Shown here: positions 34,232 through 43,451 of the stretch, piece by piece
Layout: each line of letters starts with the position of its first letter
Position numbering within the stretch: position 1 is the stretch's first letter
Source: Oligoflexus tunisiensis
GTDB taxonomy: Bacteria > Bdellovibrionota_B > Oligoflexia > Oligoflexales > Oligoflexaceae
Assembly (NCBI RefSeq): GCF_001748245.1
Contig: NZ_BDFO01000001.1
Coordinates: 4,844,483 to 4,908,482, forward strand
Direction: 5' to 3'
DNA: 64,000 nt
Notes under the pieces: generated by a model
Told to the model about the DNA's origin: nothing
The model's database searches: none
What the model saw: the letters and a program-made list of their open reading frames with translations, nothing else
Program-made: the position numbers and the translations under genes

Positions 34232-34612
34232 TTAGACCAATGTCCATCGTGGGTAAGGCGGCTCCGGGCCTTGGTCGTGGCTTGAGGGGCCGGATGCATA
34301 ATCAAACTGAATCAACGTGCTGGTTTGAACGCGGAATTGAATAAAGCTTTCGGGATTAAAACCGGGCAGAGTCACAAAAACGAATTTCACGAGATGGCAT
34401 TGACAGACGTGTCCGTCCTGGAAGGCCACCTGATTCGGGTTGCCATGATCATGACAGGAGGCTGTTTCGGAAAGGTCCTGGTTCAAGGTATGCTGAATGA
34501 CGGCGAGGACGTGATCGCAGCGAGGAATCGTGGCGATACAAAGATTCAGCAGCAGAAAGAGTCCTGCCATGAACCGCAGCGCGCTGCGAATGCCTTTGGC
34601 GCAAAATCCCAA
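34232..34612 (-). CDS. Small His/Cys-rich exported protein, first gene of envelope operon
   Basis: 126 residues from a TTG start at 34612 that has GAGGAGGG 6 nt upstream; the first ATG is 14 codons later and has no site. The N-terminus (GFCAKGIRSALRF then MAGLFLLLNLCIATI) is a good signal peptide or anchor. The mature part carries potential metal ligands: PRCDHVL, ETASCHDHGNPN and DGHVCQCHLVKFV. No family recognised. It precedes the YtkA-like lipoprotein by 42 nt. The clustered C/H residues and the neighbours suggest metal handling in the periplasm, which is inference. Confidence 0.6.
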   Translation of the reverse strand: MGFCAKGIRSALRFMAGLFLLLNLCIATIPRCDHVLAVIQHTLNQDLSETASCHDHGNPNQVAFQDGHVCQCHLVKFVFVTLPGFNPESFIQFRVQTSTLIQFDYASGPSSHDQGPEPPYPRWTLV

Positions 34613-34821
34613 GGCCTTCCCTCCTCGAATACTCCCGTAAGACCGTTTAGGTTCATCTTTCGTGCCAGCCGGCCCCGTCCGTACTAACATTAAAAAATCA
34701 ATATTTTACAGGCCTTTGCGATTTGATTGCCCTGACCAGGAATTTGACAGCGTCAGCATCCTGGATGACACCGCAGGCTTCTGCTATCATCAGTTCATCC
34801 CTTTTTAGTCCAGGAGTGGCT

Positions 34822-35832
34822 GTGAAACTCAATCGAACTCAACTGATCATTTCCGGAATTTTGCTGACGCTGGCTCTCGCGCTGGCCCTCTACTTCAGTC
34901 GGCAACCCGGGTCGCTGGTTCCCGCCGAGGGAGGGCCTGGCAGCAGCATTCGCGAACTGGTGGCGCAACCGGTCGACCTGAAGGCGGCTATGGAAAAGGA
35001 AGGGAAAAACCTGCCGGCTGCATGCCCAGGGATGTGGCACCGCATCGCCACAGCCAAGGTTGAGGATTTTGAAAAATTTACAGACGAGGATCGCGTCACC
35101 CTTCAGACCTGCAGCGAGGCTCTGCCCACTCTGGCCAAACATGATCCGGCTCACCTGAAGCGCCTGCAGAACAGCTGCATCATACCGGACGAGGAAGGCA
35201 GCAATGCGATGCAGAGCAATTGCGTGCTGTATTATATTTTATATAAAGCCGGACTCGTGTCATGGGCCAACAAGGGCAAACCCATCCGGGATCTGCCCAC
35301 GGCAGAGCTCGCGCTGATCTTCTTTCATGAATACAACAGCCTGAATCCCAGTCAGCTGGAAAACCTCGCGGTTCTGGCGGATCAGCTGGTGCAGCGCACG
35401 GGCTCCTACAGCGCACTGAAAGCCAAAGCCAGCATCCAGCTTTTTCAATTCATGAATCAACAGGGTTCCGTCAAAGCCGATGAGCTGCGGAGCAGTCTGA
35501 CCGCGCTCAGGGAACGCAACCCGCATGATGAACAGCTTCTGGAGCTGCACTTTGTCGCGCTCGCCGTCATGAATGATGTCGAACAGATGAATGCACTGAC
35601 CGAAAACTTTCTCAGCGCGCACCCTTCCTCGGCTGCAGGTTACTACGTGCGTTCCGCATATTTCTGGCAGATCAAGGACCGTGACAAAACCCTCGACGCT
35701 TTGAAAAATGCCATAGCCCTGGAGCCCGCGACCAGCCGCTATAGCGAAACACGGGCGCGGGCGGAAATGGCCGTACCGGGATCCCCCGGAGTCTACGACA
35801 TCCAGGTGAGCTACGACCTTCTTAGCGAATAG
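34822..35832 (+). CDS. Membrane-anchored TPR-like protein
   Basis: 336 residues. One N-terminal transmembrane helix (LIISGILLTLALALALYF) anchors it, with the rest probably periplasmic. A first region with four cysteines (PAACPGMW, LQTCSEAL, NSCIIPDE, SNCVLYY) is followed by ~180 residues of helical TPR-type repeats (LALIFFHEYNSLNPSQLENL, LLELHFVALAVMNDVEQMNA, AAGYYVRSAYFWQIKDRDKT LDALKNAIALEP). It likely serves as a protein-binding scaffold. The GTG at 34822 has AGGAG 5 nt upstream. No clear operon partner. Confidence 0.68.
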   Translation: MKLNRTQLIISGILLTLALALALYFSRQPGSLVPAEGGPGSSIRELVAQPVDLKAAMEKEGKNLPAACPGMWHRIATAKVEDFEKFTDEDRVTLQTCSEALPTLAKHDPAHLKRLQNSCIIPDEEGSNAMQSNCVLYYILYKAGLVSWANKGKPIRDLPTAELALIFFHEYNSLNPSQLENLAVLADQLVQRTGSYSALKAKASIQLFQFMNQQGSVKADELRSSLTALRERNPHDEQLLELHFVALAVMNDVEQMNALTENFLSAHPSSAAGYYVRSAYFWQIKDRDKTLDALKNAIALEPATSRYSETRARAEMAVPGSPGVYDIQVSYDLLSE

Positions 35833-35976
35833 TCCATCAGACACCTGTCCGAATCACACCGCGCCATTCGCACCAAACACGTGCCTGGACGAGAACTCCT
35901 TTGTGGGCACCAGGCTCTTTCCATTCCGGACTTTTTGCGGCATAGTTCCAGAGCCAACGTCATGATGAGGATACCT

Positions 35977-37977
35977 ATGGCCTTCGCCCTGGATGCCCAG
36001 CTGCCCCCTGATCCCATATTCGAACCTGGAATTCGTCGCGCCCCCAAACGCGCTGTTCAGTTGGACGAGGCGGATATCGCCCTGGCCCTGCGCAACGCGC
36101 TGCGTTATGTGCATCCATCGTTGCACAAGCAGCTGGCGCCGGAATTTCTCAATGAGCTGATGAATCACGGTCGCATTTATGGTTACCGTTTTCGACCTCG
36201 GGGTCGACTCAGCGGGAGACCGATGCACGAATACCGCGGCCGCTGCGAGGCCGGCAAAGCCCTGCAGGTGATGATTGATAACAACCTCGATTTTGCCATT
36301 GCGCTCTATCCCTATGAGCTGGTGACTTACGGGGAGACCGGTCAGGTCTTTCAAAACTGGATGCAATACCGTTTGACCAAACGTTATCTGGAGGAATTGG
36401 AAGAGGATCAAACCCTGGTTCTGCACTCCGGTCATCCTCTCGGCATCTTCCCCAGCAGCAAAACCGCACCGCGGGTCATCACCACCAATGGTCTGATGGT
36501 CGGCATGTTCGATAACCCCGAGACCTTCGCCCGCGCGGCCGCCATCGGCGTGGCCAATTATGGGCAGATGACCGCCGGGGGCTGGATGTATATCGGACCG
36601 CAAGGAATTGTGCATGGCACCTACAATACGCTGGTGATTGCCGGTCGTTTGAAGCTTGGCATTCCCGTGGATGGAGATCTGCGCGGTCGACTCTTTGTCA
36701 GCTCAGGACTGGGTGGCATGAGCGGTGCGCAAGGCAAGGCGGTGGAGATCGCCGGAGCCGCAGGGATCATTGCGGAAGTCGATGCCTCGCGCATTGAAAC
36801 GCGGCGTTCCCAGGGCTGGGTCAGCAAAGTCACGAGCAAGCCTGCGGAAGCCTTTCAATGGGCTGCCGAGGCGATGGCGGCGAAAAAAGGTGTGGCCATT
36901 GCCTATCACGGCAATATCGTGACCCTGCTCGCGCATGCTGTGGAAAATCAGATTCGCATCGATCTGCTGTCCGATCAAACCAGCTGTCATGCCGTGTATG
37001 AAGGCGGTTACTGTCCTGTGCAGCTCGATTTCGCGGAGCGCACGGAAATGCTGGGCAAGGACAAGACACGTTTCCGCCAGCTGGTGGACGCCACGCTCCA
37101 GCAGCACTTTGAGTTGATTCATAAGCTCGTCGCCCGCGGCACCTATTTCTTTGATTACGGCAATGCCTTCATGAAGTCGGTGTATGATGCCGGTGTGAAG
37201 GGCATCTGTAAAAACGGGCAGAATGAAAAGGAAGGCTTCATCTGGCCCAGCTATGTGGAAGATATCCTCGGGCCTGAACTCTTCGACTACGGTTATGGTC
37301 CCTTCCGTTGGGTGTGTCTCAGTGGTGATCCCGCGGATCTGGATCGCACGGATGCGGCCGCGGCGGAAACCATTCGCGGGCTGCGGCCCGAGCTGCGTTA
37401 TCAGGATCTGGATAACCTGCGCTGGGTGCAGGAAGCGAAGAGCTATCAGCTCGTGGTGGGAACGCAGGCTCGTATTCTTTATCAGGATGCCGAAGGCCGT
37501 CGGCGCATCGCCCGCCGTTTCAATGCCATGGTGCGCGCCAAGGAAGTGGGGCCGATCATGCTGGGTCGCGATCATCATGATACGGGCGGGACGGATTCCC
37601 CTTATCGTGAGACATCGAATATCAAGGATGGTTCCAATATCATGGCGGACATGGCCACCCATATTTTCGCCGGGAATGCGGCGCGGGGCATGACGCTCTG
37701 TGCCCTGCATAATGGTGGAGGTGTTGGCATTGGCAAGTCCATCAACGGAGGTTTTGGCCTGCTGCTGGATGGCAGCGAGGACGTCGATCGTATCATCGAC
37801 AGCGCCCTGCCCTGGGATGTGATGGGTGGCGTGGCACGTCGGGCCTGGGCCGGCAATGCCCACTCGATTGAGACCTCGGCCCTCTACAACGAGAAGAGCC
37901 ATGGGTGCATCACTCTGCCTCATCTCGCGGATCCCGAGCTCCTGCGGTCGGTGATGGCGGGATACAGGGCGACATGA
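35977..37977 (+). CDS. hutU: Urocanate hydratase, long form
   Basis: 666 residues. Urocanase catalyses water addition to urocanate, the second step of histidine breakdown, with tightly bound NAD+ acting as electrophile. Signatures include TNGLMVGMFDN, YGQMTAGGWMYIGPQGIVHG TYNT, VSSGLGGMSGAQGKAVEIAG, DQTSCHAVYEGGYCP and LGRDHHDTGGTDSPYRET. It is about 110 residues longer than the ~557-residue HutU of Bacillus and Pseudomonas and resembles the ~676-residue form that includes animal urocanase. The ATG at 35977 has GAGG 6 nt upstream. No hutH, hutI or hutG is nearby, so the pathway is scattered or incomplete here. A terminator-like hairpin follows at 37989. Confidence 0.93.
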   Translation: MAFALDAQLPPDPIFEPGIRRAPKRAVQLDEADIALALRNALRYVHPSLHKQLAPEFLNELMNHGRIYGYRFRPRGRLSGRPMHEYRGRCEAGKALQVMIDNNLDFAIALYPYELVTYGETGQVFQNWMQYRLTKRYLEELEEDQTLVLHSGHPLGIFPSSKTAPRVITTNGLMVGMFDNPETFARAAAIGVANYGQMTAGGWMYIGPQGIVHGTYNTLVIAGRLKLGIPVDGDLRGRLFVSSGLGGMSGAQGKAVEIAGAAGIIAEVDASRIETRRSQGWVSKVTSKPAEAFQWAAEAMAAKKGVAIAYHGNIVTLLAHAVENQIRIDLLSDQTSCHAVYEGGYCPVQLDFAERTEMLGKDKTRFRQLVDATLQQHFELIHKLVARGTYFFDYGNAFMKSVYDAGVKGICKNGQNEKEGFIWPSYVEDILGPELFDYGYGPFRWVCLSGDPADLDRTDAAAAETIRGLRPELRYQDLDNLRWVQEAKSYQLVVGTQARILYQDAEGRRRIARRFNAMVRAKEVGPIMLGRDHHDTGGTDSPYRETSNIKDGSNIMADMATHIFAGNAARGMTLCALHNGGGVGIGKSINGGFGLLLDGSEDVDRIIDSALPWDVMGGVARRAWAGNAHSIETSALYNEKSHGCITLPHLADPELLRSVMAGYRAT

Positions 37978-37988
37978 CATATGCACCA

Positions 37989-38020
37989 AACTGGCGGATT
38001 ACCGCCAGTTGCTGTTTTAT
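37989..38020 (+). terminator. Probable terminator of hutU
   Basis: A perfect 9-bp stem (AACTGGCGG/CCGCCAGTT) with loop ATTA begins 11 nt after the stop codon and is followed by GCTGTTTTAT. Confidence 0.65.
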
Positions 38021-38134
38021 GATGTCATTTTGACATGTGCGGGTTGTGTGAAGTGGGAAATTTGTGGGTACTCGAACCCGCCAACTTCATCTGCTGTACG
38101 GGCCCTATACAAACAATTATGCTTGAGTTGTGAA

Positions 38135-38263
38135 TTACTTCCGCCCCGGTTTGCGGGCGGGTGCTTTGGCAGGTTGTGGGGCGGGTTGTAGTTTGGCGAT
38201 TTCACCAGCTACCCAAGCGACTCCAGCAAGTACCACACCAGTAACAACGGAAACAATCAGCAT
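38135..38263 (-). CDS. 42-residue membrane mini-protein
   Basis: A short frame preceded by a near-perfect ribosome site, AAAGGAGGG, 6 nt before its ATG. The protein begins MLIVSVVTGVVLAGVAWVAG, a single transmembrane helix, followed by EIAKLQ and a Pro/Ala/Lys/Arg-rich cytoplasmic tail ending GRK. It fits no known family and lies alone between hutU and the CFA-synthase-like gene. A sigma28-like promoter sits directly upstream. Such small helices often regulate larger membrane complexes, but nothing here identifies a partner. Confidence 0.65.
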   Translation of the reverse strand: MLIVSVVTGVVLAGVAWVAGEIAKLQPAPQPAKAPARKPGRK

Positions 38264-38284
38264 AGAACACCCTCCTTTCTTTGC

Positions 38285-38312
38285 GAATCGGCGTCCTTTT
38301 TGAAAAACTTAA
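38285..38312 (-). promoter_or_regulatory. Sigma28-like promoter for the mini-protein
   Basis: On the minus strand TTAAGTTT is followed after 12 bp by GCCGATTC. The -35 matches the FliA consensus at 7 of 8 positions and the -10 at 6 of 8; spacing is one base longer than ideal. The ribosome site begins about 7 nt further on, so the leader would be very short. An overlapping TTAAGT/ACTTAA dyad lies at 38309-38329. Confidence 0.4.
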
Positions 38313-38470
38313 GTCCACTCTTTACTTAACGCAAGCCCCATGAAAATATAAGGGAATCGGCGCCATTTTGCCCAGAACCATGAAATCGCAGGACCTGAAA
38401 CAAAACTGGGCCCGGCTCAGGATTTCAAGGGCTTATGGTGTACCCGTCCAGCATGCCAGCGGAGGTTCGC

Positions 38471-39781
38471 ATGGAAGAACTGATACCCCGCACTCTCAGA
38501 CGTTGGGAAACTTATCAGAGCAACCTTTATAAAAGCGCGGTTTTGGCAAAATTTCAATCCATGACGCGCGGACATCTGACTCTCAAAGTCCACGGCGACG
38601 CTCACACCTACTCTTTCGGGTTTGGCAAAAAAGTTCAAGCAGAGATGGAAATTCGCCACGAGCGATTTTTCATGCGCTTCATGAAACACGGTGAGCTGGG
38701 CTTCGGGGAATCCTTTGTTGACGGCGACTGGGACTCACCTGACCTGGTCGCACTGATTCGCTGGTTTTTGTTGAACATTGATCAACTCGATGCCCTGGGC
38801 CGCGTCGATGCCGGCGATCATCCGCTCTTTCAATTCCTGCAGAGCGTTCAGCAAATCCAATCGATGCTCGATCACGCCCGTCCCGGAGGCTTCAGTGATT
38901 CACTGGCGGCCCATTATGAACTGGAGCGGTCGTTTTTTGCTTTGATGCTCGATCCCACCCTCACCAATTCCAGCGCCATTTTCGAGGGCCAGGAAAATCT
39001 GGAGGCTGCGCAACTCCGCAAGAATCGGCGCATTGCCCAGGAATTGAAAATAAGACCTGGTGATCACATTCTGGAACTTGGCGCCGGCTGGGGCAGCCTG
39101 TCCCTGTATCTGGCGCTCTGTTTTCCCTGCAAAATCACAGCGGTCACCATTTCGGAAGAACAGCACCGCTATTTGCAGCAGAAGGTGGCCGAGATGGGCC
39201 TGGAGCAGCGCGTCTTCCCAGCCCTGCTCGACTATCGATCCGTCCGTGGCAGCTTTGATCGCATCGTCTCGATCGAACTGATTGATGCGCTCGACGGCCA
39301 GGAACTGCCTGGTTTTTTCGCGCACTGCGATGAACTCCTGAAACCCCAGGGGATCATGGTGCACCAGCTTTTGCTGACACCCGAGCGTTTTCGTTCGGAA
39401 AATCACGCGGGTGCGGACTGGATCCGTAAGTATATCAGTCCCGGCGCGTTTACGCCTTCGCTTTCCCAATTTCTGCATGCAGCCAGTGAACGAGCGGACT
39501 TCTGCGTGCGCCGCCTCGAGGACATTGGCCTGTCCTATGCGCGCACGCTCAATGCCTGGCGGCAGCGTTTTGAAAGTCATCTGCCGGAAGTGAAAGCCCT
39601 GGGCTTTGACGAGAGCTTCATTCGCAGCTGGCGTTACTACCTATCGTATGCGGAAGCCGCCTTTCAGCATGGACTTCTGACCGCCGCTCAGCTCACCATG
39701 ACCCGTCCGACACAAAGAGGGGAAGAACCCGAGCAAAAGCCTTTTCCGATGGAGCCAAAGACTGATATGCTTGTCGACTGA
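38471..39781 (+). CDS. Cyclopropane-fatty-acyl-phospholipid synthase-like methyltransferase
   Basis: 436 residues, soluble, CFA-synthase layout. An N-terminal ~110-residue domain (LTLKVHGDAHTYSFGFG, LGFGESFVDGDWDSPDL) precedes the SAM-binding fold with motif I LELGAGWGSLSLYLA (near 205-219), TISEEQHRYLQQK, and DYRSV-GSFDRIVSIELIDAL. The canonical HYDL/YSCAYF-type active-site region is altered to HYELERSFFALMLDPTLTNS SAIF, so it is a divergent member. It may modify unsaturated acyl chains with SAM, but a different methyl transfer is possible. The ATG at 38471 has GGAGG 5 nt upstream. The MarC gene begins 30 nt after its stop and is probably co-transcribed. Confidence 0.82.
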   Translation: MEELIPRTLRRWETYQSNLYKSAVLAKFQSMTRGHLTLKVHGDAHTYSFGFGKKVQAEMEIRHERFFMRFMKHGELGFGESFVDGDWDSPDLVALIRWFLLNIDQLDALGRVDAGDHPLFQFLQSVQQIQSMLDHARPGGFSDSLAAHYELERSFFALMLDPTLTNSSAIFEGQENLEAAQLRKNRRIAQELKIRPGDHILELGAGWGSLSLYLALCFPCKITAVTISEEQHRYLQQKVAEMGLEQRVFPALLDYRSVRGSFDRIVSIELIDALDGQELPGFFAHCDELLKPQGIMVHQLLLTPERFRSENHAGADWIRKYISPGAFTPSLSQFLHAASERADFCVRRLEDIGLSYARTLNAWRQRFESHLPEVKALGFDESFIRSWRYYLSYAEAAFQHGLLTAAQLTMTRPTQRGEEPEQKPFPMEPKTDMLVD

Positions 39782-39811
39782 AGCGTGCATCACCTTACCG
39801 GGAAGGGCCCC

Positions 39812-40453
39812 GTGGATTTACAAACCTCGCTTATGACCTTTGCGTCCACATTTACCGCATTGTTTGCCATTGTCGACCCCGTGGCTGTCATTCCTGTCTA
39901 TCTGAGCCTTACGGATCGTTACTCGGCCCATGAACGCGCGGCCGTCAGCCTGAAAGCCTGTGGCATTGCCACCGTAATCCTTTGTGTTTTTGCCATTACG
40001 GGCGAAGGCATCTTTCGCCTTTTTGGCATTTCCATTCCCGCCTTCCGTATTGCAGGCGGGATCCTCCTTCTGCTCCTCGGCATTGCCCAGCTGGATGCCC
40101 ATCGTGAACGCGTGAAGACTGAAGAGGAAAATGAATCCTTCGCCCGCGATGATATTTCCATTTTCCCTTTGGCCACCCCGCTTTTGGCTGGACCAGGTTC
40201 CATCTCAACGGTCGTTCTGCAATCCTCCCAGATCCATGGCCCGCTGCAGACCACCCTGCTTTTGATCGCGATACTTCTGGTCTTTGTCGCTACGTATTTT
40301 CTGCTTAAGAGCGCTCCGCATCTCTATCGCTTTCTGGGACAGACCGGGATCAACCTCGTGACCCGTATCATGGGTATTATCCTGACCGCCATCGCCATCC
40401 AGTTCATTATTGATGGGATTATGGGTGTGATTTCTCAGATAAAAGCACTGTGA
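39812..40453 (+). CDS. MarC/UPF0056-family inner-membrane protein
   Basis: 213 residues with six predicted helices. The family pattern is clear: FTALFAIVDPVAVIPVYLSL near the start, FRIAGGILLLLLGIAQLDAH in the middle, PLATPLLAGPGSISTVVL at helix 4, and TRIMGIILTAIAIQFIIDGI at the end. MarC proteins resemble transporters; despite the name, multidrug efflux is not supported and the substrate is unknown. I chose the GTG at 39812 with GGAAGG 5 nt upstream; a GTG at 39785 is also in frame. Confidence 0.87.
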   Translation: MDLQTSLMTFASTFTALFAIVDPVAVIPVYLSLTDRYSAHERAAVSLKACGIATVILCVFAITGEGIFRLFGISIPAFRIAGGILLLLLGIAQLDAHRERVKTEEENESFARDDISIFPLATPLLAGPGSISTVVLQSSQIHGPLQTTLLLIAILLVFVATYFLLKSAPHLYRFLGQTGINLVTRIMGIILTAIAIQFIIDGIMGVISQIKAL

Positions 40454-40598
40454 TCCTGGAGACTTAAGAGGCCAATCACATTCATATCCAAAACATCAGA
40501 TTTCGCTCCTAGGAAATTCAAGGCCCCTGCCGATTACGCTTTTCGATGATAAACGTTGAAAAGGGCCGACTGGCATGGGTCAGCCTAAGGAGCCTTTA

Positions 40599-43361
40599 AT
40601 GATCTGGATTCAACATGGGCTAATCCTCTGGTTAACCCTAGTCATGCCGACCGCCTTTGCCGCCGCAACCTGGACGGTGAATGCCGACGAATTTCCCATC
40701 GGCCAGGGTGTGGATACCCTCGTCGACACCTCCCGCACAATGACGTTTGAACAGGCGCGGCAAGCCTTATGGGATGGTCAGTACACGCCCGAGCAACGCG
40801 CGATCCCCAATTATGGCTTCACCGGTCACGCCTACTGGTTTCACTTCCAGGCTCAAACCGACGGCAAGGTGGAGGGTCCATGGTACTTCGTCATGGAAAA
40901 CCCGCTGGTCGATCATGTTGATGTCTACTATCAAAAAGATGGCCAATGGATGCACAAATCTTCGGGGGATCGCCAGCTCTTTGAACAGCGCGATCTGAAA
41001 CACCGCTATTTTCACTTTGGAGTCCCCCTTGCCGAGGAGCCTTTGGAATTCTTTGTTCGCCTGCAGACTCTTGGGGCGTCGGAATTCAAAATGTCCTTTG
41101 AAACCAAAGCCGCCGTGATGCGCAAGGATCATGAAAGTCAGCTCATCCAGGGAACGTTCATCGGCCTGATGCTCATCATGATTTCTTATTATCTGCTCAT
41201 GGCCGCCGGTGCCCGCAGCTTTGAGTACTTCTGCCTCAGCTGGTACTGGAGTTCCCTTCTGATCTTCAAACTGGTGATGAACGGTGTGGCCTTTGAATAT
41301 CTGTGGCCGCAATCGATCTGGTGGGGCAACCAGGCGTCAGCCTTCACCGCGCCTCTGGTGTTTCTGGCTGCGGCCTTCGCAACGGTCAAATTCCTGCCGA
41401 TCAAGGATTTCCCGCGCCTGCAGAAGGTCTTTTATTTCTTCATGACAGCCCTGACGGCCTGCTGCGTGGGTTCCTTCTTTCTGCCCTATATTTACCTCAA
41501 GGCTTACATCGTGGTGGGCCTTTGCACCAGCATCACGATCCTGGCCGGCAGCATCATGACCCTGCGTCATGGCTATAAGCCGGCCCGCTTTTTCCTCCTG
41601 TCGTGGATTTCCATGATCGTCGCCTCGGTGATCTATGGCCTGCAGAAAATAGGCGTCCTGCCGGTTTCGTTCATCACGGTGAACTGTGTGGAAATCGGCA
41701 CCGGCATTCAGGTGCTCCTGATGGCGATCGGCGCCAGCGACAAGATCAACGAAATCAACCGTCAGATCCGTCGGGCCCAAAAAGCGGCTTTGGAAGCGCA
41801 GATTGAAGCACGCCGTGTGACAGAAAACATGAATGTCGAACTCGAGCGTCAGGTCAAAGAGCGGACCCAGGAACTCTGGGCTCAGACCAAGGGCATGAGC
41901 GTGATGCTCGACAGCATCCACCAGGGGATCTGTACCATCGACAGTGAGGGAGCGATCCACGCGCAATACTCCCGCTATCTGGAAACCATCATCGGGACCA
42001 AGGGTCTCGCCGGCAAATCCCTCTTCGAATATCTGCTCGATCAATCCGATCTGGCGAACGATATGAAATCGCAGGTTCGCACCGCCATCGCCTTTGCCTT
42101 CGGGCAGGACGTGATGAGCTTTGAAGGAAACCTGCATCTTCTGCCCCGGCAGCTGCGCTATAAGCATGCGCAGCAGGCGAAGCATCTGGAAATCGATTGG
42201 GCCGCCATCGAGGATCATGACGGCAACGTGCAAAAGGTTCTGGCCGCCATCCGCGATGTCACGGCCGTGAAAAAGGCGGAAGAGGCGGCAGCAGCCAAAC
42301 AGCACGAGCTGGAAATCATCGGTCAAATCCTGGAAATTCCGGCCAGCAAGTTCAAGCGTTTCCTCCAATCCTCCCGCGGTCAGCTCGACCATTGCAGCCG
42401 CATCCTGGAGAACTGGCAGAAGGACTTTGAGTGGCACATCCTTCTGCGGAATATCCATACGATCAAGGGCAACGCCCGCACCTATGGTTTCATGGAAATT
42501 TCGCGTATTGTGCACGATGTCGAAACGGAACTCTTCACGTTTGATCCCAAAACCTTCAAAAAAGAGAATGAAACCTACATTCAGGGCATGATCAAACGCA
42601 TTCACAACAAGCTGAATCTCTATGAAACCGTGCATGATAAAAACCTGAAACGTGGGGACCAGGCTGAACTCGAAGCCAGCCTCATGCGTCTGTTCCAGCT
42701 GATGGGTCCCACGCTGGAAATCGTTTCCCAGGAAAGCCGGACGCAGCTCGCCCACGTGCTCTCCAGTCTGGACAAGTTCAATGCCAGCACCTTCTGCACG
42801 CTGCTGAAACCCGTCGTGGGTTCCCTGTCCAGCCTCGCCGCTCAGCTTGGCAAGAAGACTCCCACGGTGATGATCGAAGGCCGCGACTTTTACCTCGACC
42901 AGGCGGGCCAGGATCGTATCGAGGACATCTTTGTGCACATGTTCCGCAACAGTCTGGATCATGGCTTTACCGATTCGGACCTCGGCCACATTCAGATTCG
43001 CCTGGAGCATGAGGCCAACACCACCCGCATTTCCTATCAGGATAGCGGCCGGGGTTTGAATATGGCCGTGCTACGGAAAAAGGGTCTGGAACGACATCTG
43101 ATCGAAGCGAACGCCAGCGAGGATCAGGTCGCGAATCTCATCTTTGTGTCAGGGATTTCGAGCGCTCAAAAAGTGACGGAAATTTCCGGCCGCGGTGTGG
43201 GCATGGAGGCTGTGAAGGCCTTTGTTGCCTATCTGGGCGGCACCTTGCAGCTGGTGCTGGGTGGGCCGGGAGGCACCTCCGAGCATCGTCGCTTCACCCT
43301 GGTCATTCAGCTGCCGGCGCAGAACATTGTTCCGGAGCGGAAGCACGCCCTTGCCGCCTAA
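40599..43361 (+). CDS. DISM-7TM sensor kinase with Hpt and CheA-like HATPase (paralogue 2)
   Basis: 920 residues, same layout as the protein encoded at 12088. After the signal peptide (ending PTAFAA) comes a DISM-type domain (~25-180; HAYWFHFQAQTDG, GPWYFVMENPLVDHVDVYYQ), seven helices (~185-395) and a coiled coil (~400-440). A PAS-like domain (~445-560) precedes Hpt with H620 in NIHTIKGNARTYGFMEI. The HATPase has HMFRNSLDHGF near 780, YQDSGRGLNM and ISGRGVGMEAV near 863. The start ATG has AAGGAG 6 nt upstream. A weak sigma28-like -10 (GCCGATTA at 40529) lies upstream, without a good -35. No response regulator is nearby. Confidence 0.87.
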   Translation: MIWIQHGLILWLTLVMPTAFAAATWTVNADEFPIGQGVDTLVDTSRTMTFEQARQALWDGQYTPEQRAIPNYGFTGHAYWFHFQAQTDGKVEGPWYFVMENPLVDHVDVYYQKDGQWMHKSSGDRQLFEQRDLKHRYFHFGVPLAEEPLEFFVRLQTLGASEFKMSFETKAAVMRKDHESQLIQGTFIGLMLIMISYYLLMAAGARSFEYFCLSWYWSSLLIFKLVMNGVAFEYLWPQSIWWGNQASAFTAPLVFLAAAFATVKFLPIKDFPRLQKVFYFFMTALTACCVGSFFLPYIYLKAYIVVGLCTSITILAGSIMTLRHGYKPARFFLLSWISMIVASVIYGLQKIGVLPVSFITVNCVEIGTGIQVLLMAIGASDKINEINRQIRRAQKAALEAQIEARRVTENMNVELERQVKERTQELWAQTKGMSVMLDSIHQGICTIDSEGAIHAQYSRYLETIIGTKGLAGKSLFEYLLDQSDLANDMKSQVRTAIAFAFGQDVMSFEGNLHLLPRQLRYKHAQQAKHLEIDWAAIEDHDGNVQKVLAAIRDVTAVKKAEEAAAAKQHELEIIGQILEIPASKFKRFLQSSRGQLDHCSRILENWQKDFEWHILLRNIHTIKGNARTYGFMEISRIVHDVETELFTFDPKTFKKENETYIQGMIKRIHNKLNLYETVHDKNLKRGDQAELEASLMRLFQLMGPTLEIVSQESRTQLAHVLSSLDKFNASTFCTLLKPVVGSLSSLAAQLGKKTPTVMIEGRDFYLDQAGQDRIEDIFVHMFRNSLDHGFTDSDLGHIQIRLEHEANTTRISYQDSGRGLNMAVLRKKGLERHLIEANASEDQVANLIFVSGISSAQKVTEISGRGVGMEAVKAFVAYLGGTLQLVLGGPGGTSEHRRFTLVIQLPAQNIVPERKHALAA

Positions 43362-43368
43362 GAAAAGA

Positions 43369-43403
43369 GGAACCCGGCAGCGGAGCGTCGCTGCCCGGAT
43401 TCC
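43369..43403. terminator. Hairpin between convergent genes
   Basis: The stem GGCAGCG/CGCTGCC is extended outward by a GGAACC...GGATTCC pairing with small bulges, around a 6-nt loop. It lies 8 nt after the DISM-7TM kinase stop and before the end of a minus-strand gene. It lacks a long T-tract, so termination in either direction is tentative. Confidence 0.5.
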
Positions 43404-43451
43404 TTAAAACGGGACAAATGCTAAGGCGACCGAATGGTCTCCGATCACCTT

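Noticed and set aside
40510..40536. Sigma28 promoter before DISM-7TM kinase paralogue 2
   Set aside because: The -10 GCCGATTA is fair, but the -35 position (TAGGAAAT) matches consensus at only about 3 of 8 bases.
41337..43010. A 557-codon minus-strand frame opposite paralogue 2
   Set aside because: Same antisense shadow effect; no recognisable domain and the + frame is well supported.
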